DNA of 5,137 bases from an uncultured Lachnospiraceae bacterium (GTDB lineage Bacteria; Bacillota; Clostridia; Lachnospirales; Lachnospiraceae): positions 1 to 5,137 of the forward strand of contig CAKRJM010000148.1 of assembly GCA_934351765.1 (NCBI GenBank). Direction: 5' to 3'. Positions 1 to 4,678 of the stretch are shown here, piece after piece (the first letter of the stretch is position 1; the number at the start of each line of letters is the position of its first letter). The notes beneath the pieces were generated by a model. That model was not told the DNA's origin. It saw nothing but the letters and a program-made list of their open reading frames with translations, and made no database searches. Made by a program: the position numbers and the translations under genes.

Positions 1-38
1 CAACCAGAACAGGTCATTGGGAAATAAATGATTGATAC

Positions 39-76
39 AAAGGCATAGTCCACAAAAACTATGCCTTTATATTTTT
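39..76 (+). terminator. Strong intrinsic terminator of an upstream unit
   Basis: A perfect 10-bp stem, AAAGGCATAG (39-48) with CTATGCCTTT (59-68), encloses a 10-nt loop and is followed by the T-rich tract ATATTTTT (69-76). This is the classic Rho-independent layout for the + strand. No coding sequence is visible before it in the window, so it most likely ends a gene beyond the left edge. The A-rich left flank could also give weak termination on the other strand. Confidence 0.85.
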
Positions 77-274
77 CGGTAGCAACATCCGGTCATCAAT
101 ATAATAATCACAGGAGATTTTCCGGCTGTTATGGTCGTGTTACTCTGTCTGCAGAAAGAAAGCCAGGAGCTGGTGAGGACAAAGGAAGTCTGTAACAGTC
201 GTTCAGGGTCTTACTTTGTCGAATCGCTTGCGTTTTTCTGTAAGGTATTATAACATATCTGCAAGCAGTCCTTT

Positions 275-316
275 GTTTTATTCTGATTGTGTTATTCTGA
301 TCGTTTTATTCTAATG
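275..316. repeat. Three tandem 14-nt imperfect repeats
   Basis: Three head-to-tail units start at 275, 289 and 303: GTTTTATTCTGATT, GTGTTATTCTGATC and GTTTTATTCTAATG. The core TTATTCT is invariant and the variation is mostly at the unit ends. They lie 70-110 bp upstream of the gene at 386, directly before a GC hairpin. They could be repeated operator half-sites or a small slippage-derived array. The sequence alone does not decide. Confidence 0.6.
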
Positions 317-327
317 CCCGTTCGGGC
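316..327. other. Small GC-rich hairpin upstream of the small gene
   Basis: GCCC (316-319), GTTC (320-323) and GGGC (324-327) form a 4-bp stem with a tetraloop, followed by GGATTTTCCC. The T-run is short and not adjacent, so it would be a poor terminator. It may sit near the 5' end of the transcript of the gene at 386. Confidence 0.3.
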
Positions 328-385
328 GGATTTTCCCGGAGAAATTTAACAACTTAAATCAACAGAAAATTCAGGAGAAGATGGT

Positions 386-646
386 ATGGCAAAAAAGAAA
401 AAGATGTCAAAAGAGGAGCGGGAGCGTTATGATGCGCTGGTGATGCAGATGAAGCAGTATGAAAAGCAGGGCATCGGTCTGAGCCTCAGCGGTCGGGAAA
501 TGTCCGCCGAAGAGATCGCCGGTGCATGTGCAGTGCGGGAGCATGGCATGTATATGGGCGATTATATCTGGACTGCGGACGGCCGCCTCTCGGAAATACG
601 GTACGATAAGATCAAGGAAGAACCCGAAACAAAAACACCGCAGTAA
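386..646 (+). CDS. Small basic hypothetical protein (86 aa)
   Basis: The start is the ATG at 386, chosen because AGGAG (373-377) lies 8 nt upstream. A nearby ATG at 381 is in another frame and only 3 nt from that site. The product opens with a lysine-rich segment (MAKKKKMSKEERERYD), followed by a charged, probably helical region to about residue 30. A mixed region includes MSAEEIAGACAVREHG (39-54) and MYMGDYIWTADGRLSEIRYDKI (55-76), and the tail is polar. There is no signal peptide, membrane segment or cysteine motif. It resembles the short uncharacterised cytoplasmic proteins common in Lachnospiraceae, but no function is recognised. The basic N-terminus would allow nucleic-acid or ribosome contact, which is speculation. 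It appears monocistronic, between a gene-free region and an intergenic gap. Confidence 0.8.
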   Translation: MAKKKKMSKEERERYDALVMQMKQYEKQGIGLSLSGREMSAEEIAGACAVREHGMYMGDYIWTADGRLSEIRYDKIKEEPETKTPQ

Positions 647-656
647 ACAAATCTGA

Positions 657-729
657 CAGACCCGGCGAAAACCGGAAATGTACAATCATTCATTGGGCGG
701 AAGCCCACTCTCATTTATAAAAGGGTCTG
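657..729 (+). other. Foldable RNA segment after the small gene
   Basis: CAGACCC (657-663) is exactly complementary to GGGTCTG (723-729). Inside lies a perfect hairpin, TGGGC (694-698), GGAA loop (699-702), GCCCA (703-707), with a GNRA tetraloop. An alternative short stem, CCGG (662-665) with CCGG (672-675), overlaps the outer stem. No T-tract follows directly; the first T-run is at 752-758. It may protect the 3' end or be a weak terminator of the gene at 386-646. Confidence 0.3.
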
Positions 730-790
730 GCTCTGAAGATATTAAAATTTTCTGATTTTTTTCCATCACAGGCGGATTTTAAAAAATCTA

Positions 791-829
791 TGCTATACTG
801 TAAGCGGCACCAGGGAAAAACAGATGAGG
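791..829 (+). promoter_or_regulatory. Extended -10 promoter and RBS of the GH18 gene
   Basis: TGCTATACT (791-799) is a TG-extended -10 box (TATACT at 794-799, TG at 791-792). No good -35 box lies at 15-18 nt, as is common for extended -10 promoters. Transcription would start near 806. GAGG (826-829) lies 8 nt before the ATG at 838 and is the likely ribosome binding site. An in-frame ATG at 790 falls on the -10 element and so upstream of the expected transcript. Confidence 0.55.
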
Positions 830-837
830 TTACAGTT

Positions 838-2691
838 ATGGCAGAATTACGAAGAACTTATGACAGGCGGGGGCAAAAAAACGGAAAAGCCGGGGGCAGA
901 TCGTCTGAACCGATAAGAAACAGAAGCGGAAGGAGAAAGCAAAAGCACCGTTCGCCGGCGGGAATTGCGTTTCTTCTTGCGGCGCTGGCGTTTCTTGCGG
1001 TCTGTGGCTATGTGCTGCTGCGAAAGTACGGGCCGGGGCGTACCTGGGCGGATTATGGAAGCGTTTATGGTATGGGAGCCGAAGGAACGGCAGTGTTTTA
1101 TAACGGGGTACAGGCCGAAGGAACAGCAGTGATCCGGAATGACCGCATCTATGTGCCGGACGGCGCAGCCTCTGAGGCTGACAGCCGCTGGTATCTCAGT
1201 GACGAAGGACTGCTTCTTTATTCACTGGCGGACGAGACGGTGGAGATTCAGCCGTCATCGACCGCGTATACAAGAAACGGCGCGGTAACGGATGTGGGCT
1301 ATGAGATCTTCTATGTGGAAGAGGGAACAGCCTACATATCCGTAGATTTTATGGAGAGCTTTGCCGGCGTGAAGGCAAGCAGCTTTCCGGCAGATGAAGA
1401 GAAAGGAATTCCGGCAAGGCTGTACCTGGACAGTGACTGGGGAACCCATGAACAGGCGCAGGCAGCCGGAAAAACGGCTGTGCGGATCCTGGCCGGGATC
1501 AAAAGTCCGATCCTGACAAAGACAAAAAAAGGAAGTACCCTTCAGATTATAGATTCCGTGGATGACTGGACAAGAGTGCGGACTGAGGACGGATTTATCG
1601 GGTATGTGAAGACCAGCCAGCTGAAAAACAGAGAAGAATATGAACTGACATCATCGGTGAGTCTGCCGGAGTACACCACGATCCATCTGGACGAGCCGGT
1701 CTGCATGGCGTGGCACCAGGTGTTTTCAGCGGCGGACAATGAAAAGCTGTCGCTGTATCTGGAAGATACCGAGGGGATCAATGTGCTTTCTCCCACCTGG
1801 TTTTCGGTGGCGGATCATGCGGGGACCCTGGATTCTCTGGCGGATGCTTCCTATGTGGCACAGGCCCATGGACAGGGGATTCAGGTCTGGGCATTGATCG
1901 ATGATTTTAATACCGATGTGGATGATCTGACGCTGCTTTCCTCCACGGCGGCGCGGAAAAACATGATCGACCAGCTTCTGGCGGCAGCGGCGGAAACAGG
2001 ATTTGACGGGATCAATCTGGACTTCGAGAGTATCAGGCAGGACAGTGCGTCCCATTATCTTCAGTTTGTCCGGGAGCTTTCTGTTGCCTGCCGGAAAGCA
2101 GGACTGGTATTTTCGATTGATAATTATTCCAGCGGACGGAGCTGGTATAATCTCCGTGAGCAGGGCATGGTGGCAGATTATATCGCGATCATGGGCTACA
2201 CAGAGCATTACAAGGGCTGCTGCGCCGGAACAAATGCATCGCTGAGCTTTTCGGAGAATGGGATCAAAACGGCACTCCAGTATGTTCCTGCGGATAAGGT
2301 CATTAACGGACTTCCGTTTTATATGCGGCTCTGGAAGGAGACACCGGAGGAAAACGCCGGAGCAGACGAAACGCTGTATGAGGATGGAAAGTCGGTGTAT
2401 GACGGAAAATATGCGAGAGATTCCAGGGCCATCAGCATGAGTGAGGCGCAGAGCCTGATTTCCGAGCATGGCGTGACACCGGAGTGGGATGACAGTCTGG
2501 GCCAGTATTATGCTCAGTATGAGGAGGATGGTTCCACCTACCGGATCTGGGTGGAGGATCTGAAATCCCTGGAATTAAAGATGCAGAAGGTACAGCAGTA
2601 CGGGATCGCCGGAGCGGCATTCTGGAAGCTGGGGCTGGAGACCAGCGATGTCTGGCCGATGATCGGAAGATATCTGCAGGGAGCGGGCTGA
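838..2691 (+). CDS. Membrane-anchored SH3b and GH18 glycoside hydrolase-like protein (617 aa)
   Basis: This is a probable cell-surface protein acting on peptidoglycan or another N-acetylglucosamine-containing polymer. A very basic cytoplasmic tail (1-40) precedes one hydrophobic segment (about 42-61) with no cleavage site, so a type II membrane anchor is likely. Residues about 80-185 resemble a copper-amine-oxidase-like N-terminal domain (for example GTAYISVDFM). An SH3b-like domain spans about 213-265, and a GH18 barrel fills about 286-615. The GH18 signature is FDGINLDFE (389-397), with E397 in the catalytic acid position. MGYTEHY (452-458) and GAAFWKLGLE (592-601) match the later barrel motifs. 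Asn replaces the first Asp of the usual DxDxE, as in the YaaH/SleL spore-cortex group. The ATG at 838 was preferred over the in-frame ATG at 790 because it has the GAGG site and lies downstream of the promoter. The gene appears monocistronic. The natural substrate is unknown. Confidence 0.9.
   Translation: MAELRRTYDRRGQKNGKAGGRSSEPIRNRSGRRKQKHRSPAGIAFLLAALAFLAVCGYVLLRKYGPGRTWADYGSVYGMGAEGTAVFYNGVQAEGTAVIRNDRIYVPDGAASEADSRWYLSDEGLLLYSLADETVEIQPSSTAYTRNGAVTDVGYEIFYVEEGTAYISVDFMESFAGVKASSFPADEEKGIPARLYLDSDWGTHEQAQAAGKTAVRILAGIKSPILTKTKKGSTLQIIDSVDDWTRVRTEDGFIGYVKTSQLKNREEYELTSSVSLPEYTTIHLDEPVCMAWHQVFSAADNEKLSLYLEDTEGINVLSPTWFSVADHAGTLDSLADASYVAQAHGQGIQVWALIDDFNTDVDDLTLLSSTAARKNMIDQLLAAAAETGFDGINLDFESIRQDSASHYLQFVRELSVACRKAGLVFSIDNYSSGRSWYNLREQGMVADYIAIMGYTEHYKGCCAGTNASLSFSENGIKTALQYVPADKVINGLPFYMRLWKETPEENAGADETLYEDGKSVYDGKYARDSRAISMSEAQSLISEHGVTPEWDDSLGQYYAQYEEDGSTYRIWVEDLKSLELKMQKVQQYGIAGAAFWKLGLETSDVWPMIGRYLQGAG
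1078..1131 (+). repeat. In-frame short duplication in the GH18 gene
   Basis: Two 18-nt copies encoding AEGTAV, at 1078-1095 and 1114-1131, match at 17 of 18 bases and begin 36 bp apart. They fall just after the membrane segment, at residues 81-86 and 93-98, and look like a local repeat of a beta-hairpin-like unit. Confidence 0.6.
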
Positions 2692-2723
2692 GCAGTTGCC
2701 GGGCCGTGCGTTCCAGAGACAAA

Positions 2724-2747
2724 ATCCGGCAGATGGAGAGGCCGGAT
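2724..2747 (+). terminator. Hairpin after the GH18 gene, possible terminator
   Basis: ATCCGGC (2724-2730) pairs perfectly with GCCGGAT (2741-2747) around a 10-nt loop, 33 nt after the GH18 stop codon. It is GC-rich and well placed to end that transcript, but CTTCGGG follows instead of a T-tract. It is therefore an imperfect terminator or an mRNA 3'-end stabilising hairpin. Confidence 0.4.
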
Positions 2748-2768
2748 CTTCGGGAGGAGAGTGGAAGA

Positions 2769-2799
2769 AAACTGAATTTTTGGTAAAAATATTCAGTTT
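2769..2799. other. AT-rich inverted repeat before the BMC promoter
   Basis: AAACTGAAT (2769-2777) and ATTCAGTTT (2791-2799) are exact inverted repeats. Inner T-run and A-run (2778-2781 and 2786-2789) extend the stem to 13 bp with one bulged T (2790) and a four-base loop. It ends 16 bp before the -35 box at 2816. As RNA it could be a weak AT-rich terminator for the GH18 gene. As DNA it is a reasonable operator. Its function is not established. Confidence 0.45.
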
Positions 2800-2815
2800 A
2801 AGCAGTTATACAGCG

Positions 2816-2844
2816 TTGACACTGGTAAACTTGTATGATACAAT
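2816..2844 (+). promoter_or_regulatory. Near-consensus sigma-A promoter of the BMC operon
   Basis: A perfect -35 TTGACA (2816-2821), a 17-nt spacer and a -10 TACAAT (2839-2844, one mismatch) are joined by a TG extension at 2836-2837. The predicted transcription start is near 2851, giving a leader of about 300 nt before the alcohol dehydrogenase. Such a strong promoter in front of a substrate-induced operon suggests that control comes after initiation, in the leader. Confidence 0.8.
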
Positions 2845-2896
2845 GATTTCATAAATGAACGTATATCTGCGGCGTTAGTGGAAATACGGAAGTATA

Positions 2897-2919
2897 CCTG
2901 AGACGTTGAAATGTCCGGG
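2897..2919 (+). promoter_or_regulatory. Candidate antiterminator hairpin
   Basis: CCTG (2897-2900) pairs with CGGG (2916-2919, including one G-U pair). After a bulged A2901, GACGT (2902-2906) pairs with ATGTC (2911-2915, one G-U pair) around a TGAA loop. The right arm is the left arm of the terminator at 2911-2957, so the two folds exclude each other. Formation of this hairpin would favour read-through. It lacks the hexaloop expected for a direct ANTAR contact. Confidence 0.4.
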
Positions 2920-2962
2920 CTTGTCTTGTGCAGAGCAGCACAAGGCGGCTTGGGCATTTTTT
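2911..2962 (+). terminator. Leader terminator with an A1/G4 hexaloop at its tip
   Basis: ATGTCCGGGC (2911-2920) pairs with GCTTGGGCAT (2948-2957) with several G-U pairs. After a bulged T, the helix continues from 2922-2931 with 2938-2947, including the perfect CTTGTGC/GCACAAG block. The apical loop is AGAGCA (2932-2937), and the T-run covers 2957-2962. This is a long, strong Rho-independent terminator about 60 nt into the transcript, well before the first gene. The six-base loop with A at position 1 and G at position 4 fits the published consensus for EutV-type ANTAR RNA targets. A single loop could match by chance, and a convincing partner hairpin was not found. Confidence 0.65.
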
Positions 2963-3030
2963 GTTTCACAGGAAAGTACGTCCTGCGAAACAAAAACGCT
3001 CCGTTTTACAGGAAAGTACGTCTTGTGAAC
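2963..3030 (+). repeat. Twin near-identical hairpins, 40-nt period
   Basis: The 23-base blocks at 2963-2985 and 3003-3025 differ at only two positions. Each contains ACAGGAAAGTACGTC and folds into a hairpin with the same loop, AAGTACG. Copy 1 pairs 2963-2967 with 2987-2991 and 2969-2973 with 2981-2985. Copy 2 pairs 3005-3013 with 3021-3029. The differences between copies keep or restore pairing (G-C against G-U at 2971/2983 and 3011/3023; A-C mismatch against A-U at 2968/2986 and 3008/3026), which points to a selected RNA structure. AAAACG-CTC-CGTTTT (2993-3007) between them is an alternative pairing. They may be a protein-binding leader element or copies of a dispersed palindromic repeat. 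Confidence 0.65.
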
Positions 3031-3042
3031 AGAAGCCTGTTC
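3027..3042 (+). other. Perfect short hairpin after the twin hairpins
   Basis: GAACAG (3027-3032) and CTGTTC (3037-3042) form a perfect 6-bp stem with an AAGC tetraloop. Its left arm overlaps the right arm of the second twin hairpin (3021-3029), so the two compete. No T-tract follows, so it is not a terminator. Confidence 0.4.
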
Positions 3043-3151
3043 AGATGTTATCGTTAAAAAATGGAAAGGATTTCCGGTGTCTGAATGAACAACGGACGAA
3101 TCAGAAACGCTCAGGGAGGAAATAATTTTTAAGAAGAGAGAAAGGAGGATA

Positions 3152-4294
3152 ATGGAATTGGAAGAGTTTGTTTTAAAACCCCGCATTTATATGGGAAAAG
3201 GCGGACTGGATAAGCTTCTGACCGGTGTAGATCGGGCGTTTATTGTAACAGACCGTTTTATGCACGAAAGCGGGAAGGTGAGCTATCTGACAGAACCCAT
3301 GAAAGCACATGGCGTCAGATACGAGATTTTTTCGGATGTAAAGCCGGATCCCGATATCGCAACGGTAACAAAGGGGATCGGACAGCTTCTGGACTTTAAG
3401 CCGCAGATCCTGTTTGCCTTGGGCGGCGGTTCTCCCATTGATGCGGCAAAGGCCATGAACTGGCTGTCGGTAAAGGGCGGACTGGCTGAGAAAATCACCT
3501 TTGTGGCGATTCCGACTACAAGCGGGACCGGTTCTGAGGTGAGCCGTTTTTCGGTGATCAGCGACCCGGAAAAAGCTGCGAAATATCCGTTGATCTCAGA
3601 TGAAGTGCTTCCGGACGCCGCAATTCTGGATGCAGAGCTGGTAAAAACTGTTCCGCCGTCTGTTACGGCAGACACGGGGATCGATGTATTTACCCATGCG
3701 ATTGAAGCGTTTGTGTCGACCGGAGCGGATGATTTTACTGATGCTGCGGCAGAAAAAGCATTAAAGCTGGTTCGGAGCAACCTGCTGAAGGTTTATAAGA
3801 ATCCGGACGATCTGGAGGCAAGACAGAAGATGCATCATGCGTCCTGTCTGGCGGGGATCGCATTCAGCAATGCCGGCCTGGGACTGGTTCACGGAATGGC
3901 ACATACCATGGGAGCTCACTTTCACATTCCACACGGGAGAGCAAACGGAATCCTGCTTCCCTATGTCATGGCATTTAATGCGGGCTGTCATGACAGTCTG
4001 ACACCGGTGGCTGCCAGATATGCAAGGATCGCCAGGGTACTCCGTCTGGAGGGCCCCAGTATCCGTCAAAGTGCATTCAGTGCCGTTCGGACGGCAAGGA
4101 AGTATGTGAGACAGCTTCATATTCCGGATACGATCCAGGCTGCGGGAATCAGCAGGGAGCAGTTTGAGGCAGCTCTGGACGAGATGTCAGAGGCGGCGCT
4201 CAGGGATGCCTGTACAGGCACAAATCCCAGGTCCTGTACAGCGGAGGAGATCAGGGAAATTTTCCGGCGTGCTTATACCGGAAAGCTGATCTGA
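3152..4294 (+). CDS. Iron-containing alcohol dehydrogenase, EutG/PduQ type (380 aa)
   Basis: This is a group III, Fe-dependent alcohol dehydrogenase. It should reduce the aldehyde made in the microcompartment (acetaldehyde or propionaldehyde) to the alcohol with NADH, recycling NAD+ for the aldehyde dehydrogenase. Nucleotide-binding GGGSPIDAAK is at 91-100 and PTTSGTGSEVS at 121-131. The expected metal ligands are D178 and H182 (in TGIDVFTHAIEA), H247 (GLVHGMAH) and H261 (IPHG). Length is normal for the family, and the overall pattern is very close to PduQ and also to EutG. It is the first gene after the long leader and is followed 22 nt later by a shell protein gene. AAGGAGG (3142-3148) lies only 3 nt before the ATG. 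An in-frame TTG at 3158 would have 9-nt spacing, so the true start may be two codons later. Confidence 0.93.
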   Translation: MELEEFVLKPRIYMGKGGLDKLLTGVDRAFIVTDRFMHESGKVSYLTEPMKAHGVRYEIFSDVKPDPDIATVTKGIGQLLDFKPQILFALGGGSPIDAAKAMNWLSVKGGLAEKITFVAIPTTSGTGSEVSRFSVISDPEKAAKYPLISDEVLPDAAILDAELVKTVPPSVTADTGIDVFTHAIEAFVSTGADDFTDAAAEKALKLVRSNLLKVYKNPDDLEARQKMHHASCLAGIAFSNAGLGLVHGMAHTMGAHFHIPHGRANGILLPYVMAFNAGCHDSLTPVAARYARIARVLRLEGPSIRQSAFSAVRTARKYVRQLHIPDTIQAAGISREQFEAALDEMSEAALRDACTGTNPRSCTAEEIREIFRRAYTGKLI

Positions 4295-4316
4295 CCGGAA
4301 AGGGGAAAAAGGAACC

Positions 4317-4664
4317 ATGTACGAAGATAAGAAAGAGCGGATCATACAGGAGTTTGTGCCCGGAAGGCAGGTTACACTGGCTCATGTGATCCCCCATCCC
4401 GTAGAAGCACTGTACGGAAAGATGGGACTGGCAGACGGTAAGGGCGCCATCGGCATTTTTACGATAACGCCAAGCGAGGGAGCCATCATTGCTGCCGATG
4501 TGGCAAGTAAAGCTGCGGATATTACGATCGGATTTGTGGATCGGTTCAACGGTTCCCTGATCATCACCGGGGATGTTTCTGCCGTGGAGGCTGCGCTTCA
4601 TGATGTGATGAGTGTGCTCTGTGATTCTATGGGCTTTGCACCGGCGCCGGTGACCAGATCCTGA
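4317..4664 (+). CDS. eutS: BMC shell protein, EutS/PduU family (115 aa)
   Basis: This is a structural protein of the microcompartment shell. Family members have a circularly permuted BMC fold, assemble as hexamers, and carry an N-terminal strand that forms a small beta-barrel over the pore. The N-terminal signature IIQEFVPGRQVTLAH (9-23) is nearly identical to EutS and PduU. The BMC core spans about 36-110, with GAIGIFTITPSE (43-54), ADITIGFVDRFNGSLIITGDVSAVE (67-91) and a final PVTRS. Some stretches are closer to PduU (TITPSE, TGDVSAVE, VTRS) and one to EutS (SKAADITIGF), so the symbol denotes the family and not ethanolamine specificity. The start has a modest purine-rich site (AGGGG at 4301-4305 or AAGGA at 4309-4313). 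It lies in an operon with its neighbours. Confidence 0.95.
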   Translation: MYEDKKERIIQEFVPGRQVTLAHVIPHPVEALYGKMGLADGKGAIGIFTITPSEGAIIAADVASKAADITIGFVDRFNGSLIITGDVSAVEAALHDVMSVLCDSMGFAPAPVTRS

Positions 4665-4665
4665 C

Positions 4666-4671
4666 AGGAGG
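4666..4671 (+). promoter_or_regulatory. Strong RBS that fixes a GTG start
   Basis: A perfect AGGAGG (4666-4671), 7 nt before the GTG at 4679, begins right after the stop codon of the shell gene (4662-4664). It decides the start of the next gene against the ATG at 4697, which has no ribosome binding site. Confidence 0.85.
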
Positions 4672-4678
4672 TTTCCGG

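Larger units (their letters stand above)
77..385. other. Gene-free intergenic region
   Basis: These 309 bases hold no convincing gene. The longest + strand candidate is a 40-codon frame at 131-253, whose AGGAG (112-116) lies 14 nt upstream, too far to be persuasive. A TATAAT hexamer at 100-105 has no matching -35 box. The right half holds a three-unit 14-nt tandem repeat (275-316), a GCCC-GTTC-GGGC hairpin (316-327) and the ribosome binding site of the next gene. A weak promoter-like pair, TTGTGT (287-292) and TCTAAT (310-315) with 17-nt spacing, overlaps the repeat and could drive the small gene at 386. Confidence 0.5.
2851..3151 (+). promoter_or_regulatory. Long structured 5' leader of the BMC operon
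   Basis: The leader runs from the predicted transcription start (about 2851) to the alcohol dehydrogenase start. In order it holds a seven-codon reading frame (2855-2878), a candidate antiterminator (2897-2919), an intrinsic terminator (2911-2962), twin hairpins 40 nt apart (2963-2991 and 3005-3029), a perfect hairpin (3027-3042), and a purine-rich end with the ribosome binding site. In Enterococcus and related Firmicutes, eut operons have leaders where the ANTAR response regulator EutV binds RNA hairpins to prevent termination, and this leader has a compatible layout. No cobalamin riboswitch B12 box (GCCACTG) is visible. The assignment rests on position and hand folding. Confidence 0.55.

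Noticed and set aside
131..253. 40-codon + strand frame in the left intergenic region
   Set aside because: Its AGGAG lies 14 nt away, no promoter is convincing and the product shows no recognisable feature.
790..837. ATG at 790 as the start of the GH18 protein, adding 16 residues
   Set aside because: It overlaps the extended -10 box, has no ribosome binding site and would lie upstream of the expected transcript start. The ATG at 838 has GAGG at 8-nt spacing.
1726..2469. 247-codon minus-strand frame inside the GH18 gene
   Set aside because: It is antisense to a clear GH18 domain, and its product is rich in Arg, Cys and His with no recognisable domain, so it is a shadow of the real gene.
2963..3030. 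CRISPR array
   Set aside because: There are only two repeat copies, with palindromic hairpin character and a spacer region of about 17 nt that itself folds. No cas gene is present.
2928..3125. 65-codon + strand frame across the leader
   Set aside because: It starts inside the terminator helix without a ribosome binding site and runs through the twin hairpins, whose structure better explains the constraint.
3061..3132. Two adjacent mini frames (7 and 15 codons) before the alcohol dehydrogenase
   Set aside because: Neither has a suitably spaced ribosome binding site. Purine-rich leader sequence gives such frames by chance.
2851..3151. Adenosylcobalamin riboswitch in the BMC leader
   Set aside because: B12-dependent eut and pdu systems often have one, but no B12-box sequence or characteristic multi-helix core is visible.
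3283..3780. 165-codon minus-strand frame inside the alcohol dehydrogenase
   Set aside because: It is antisense to the conserved nucleotide-binding region, and its Ser/Ala/Pro-rich product has no domain.
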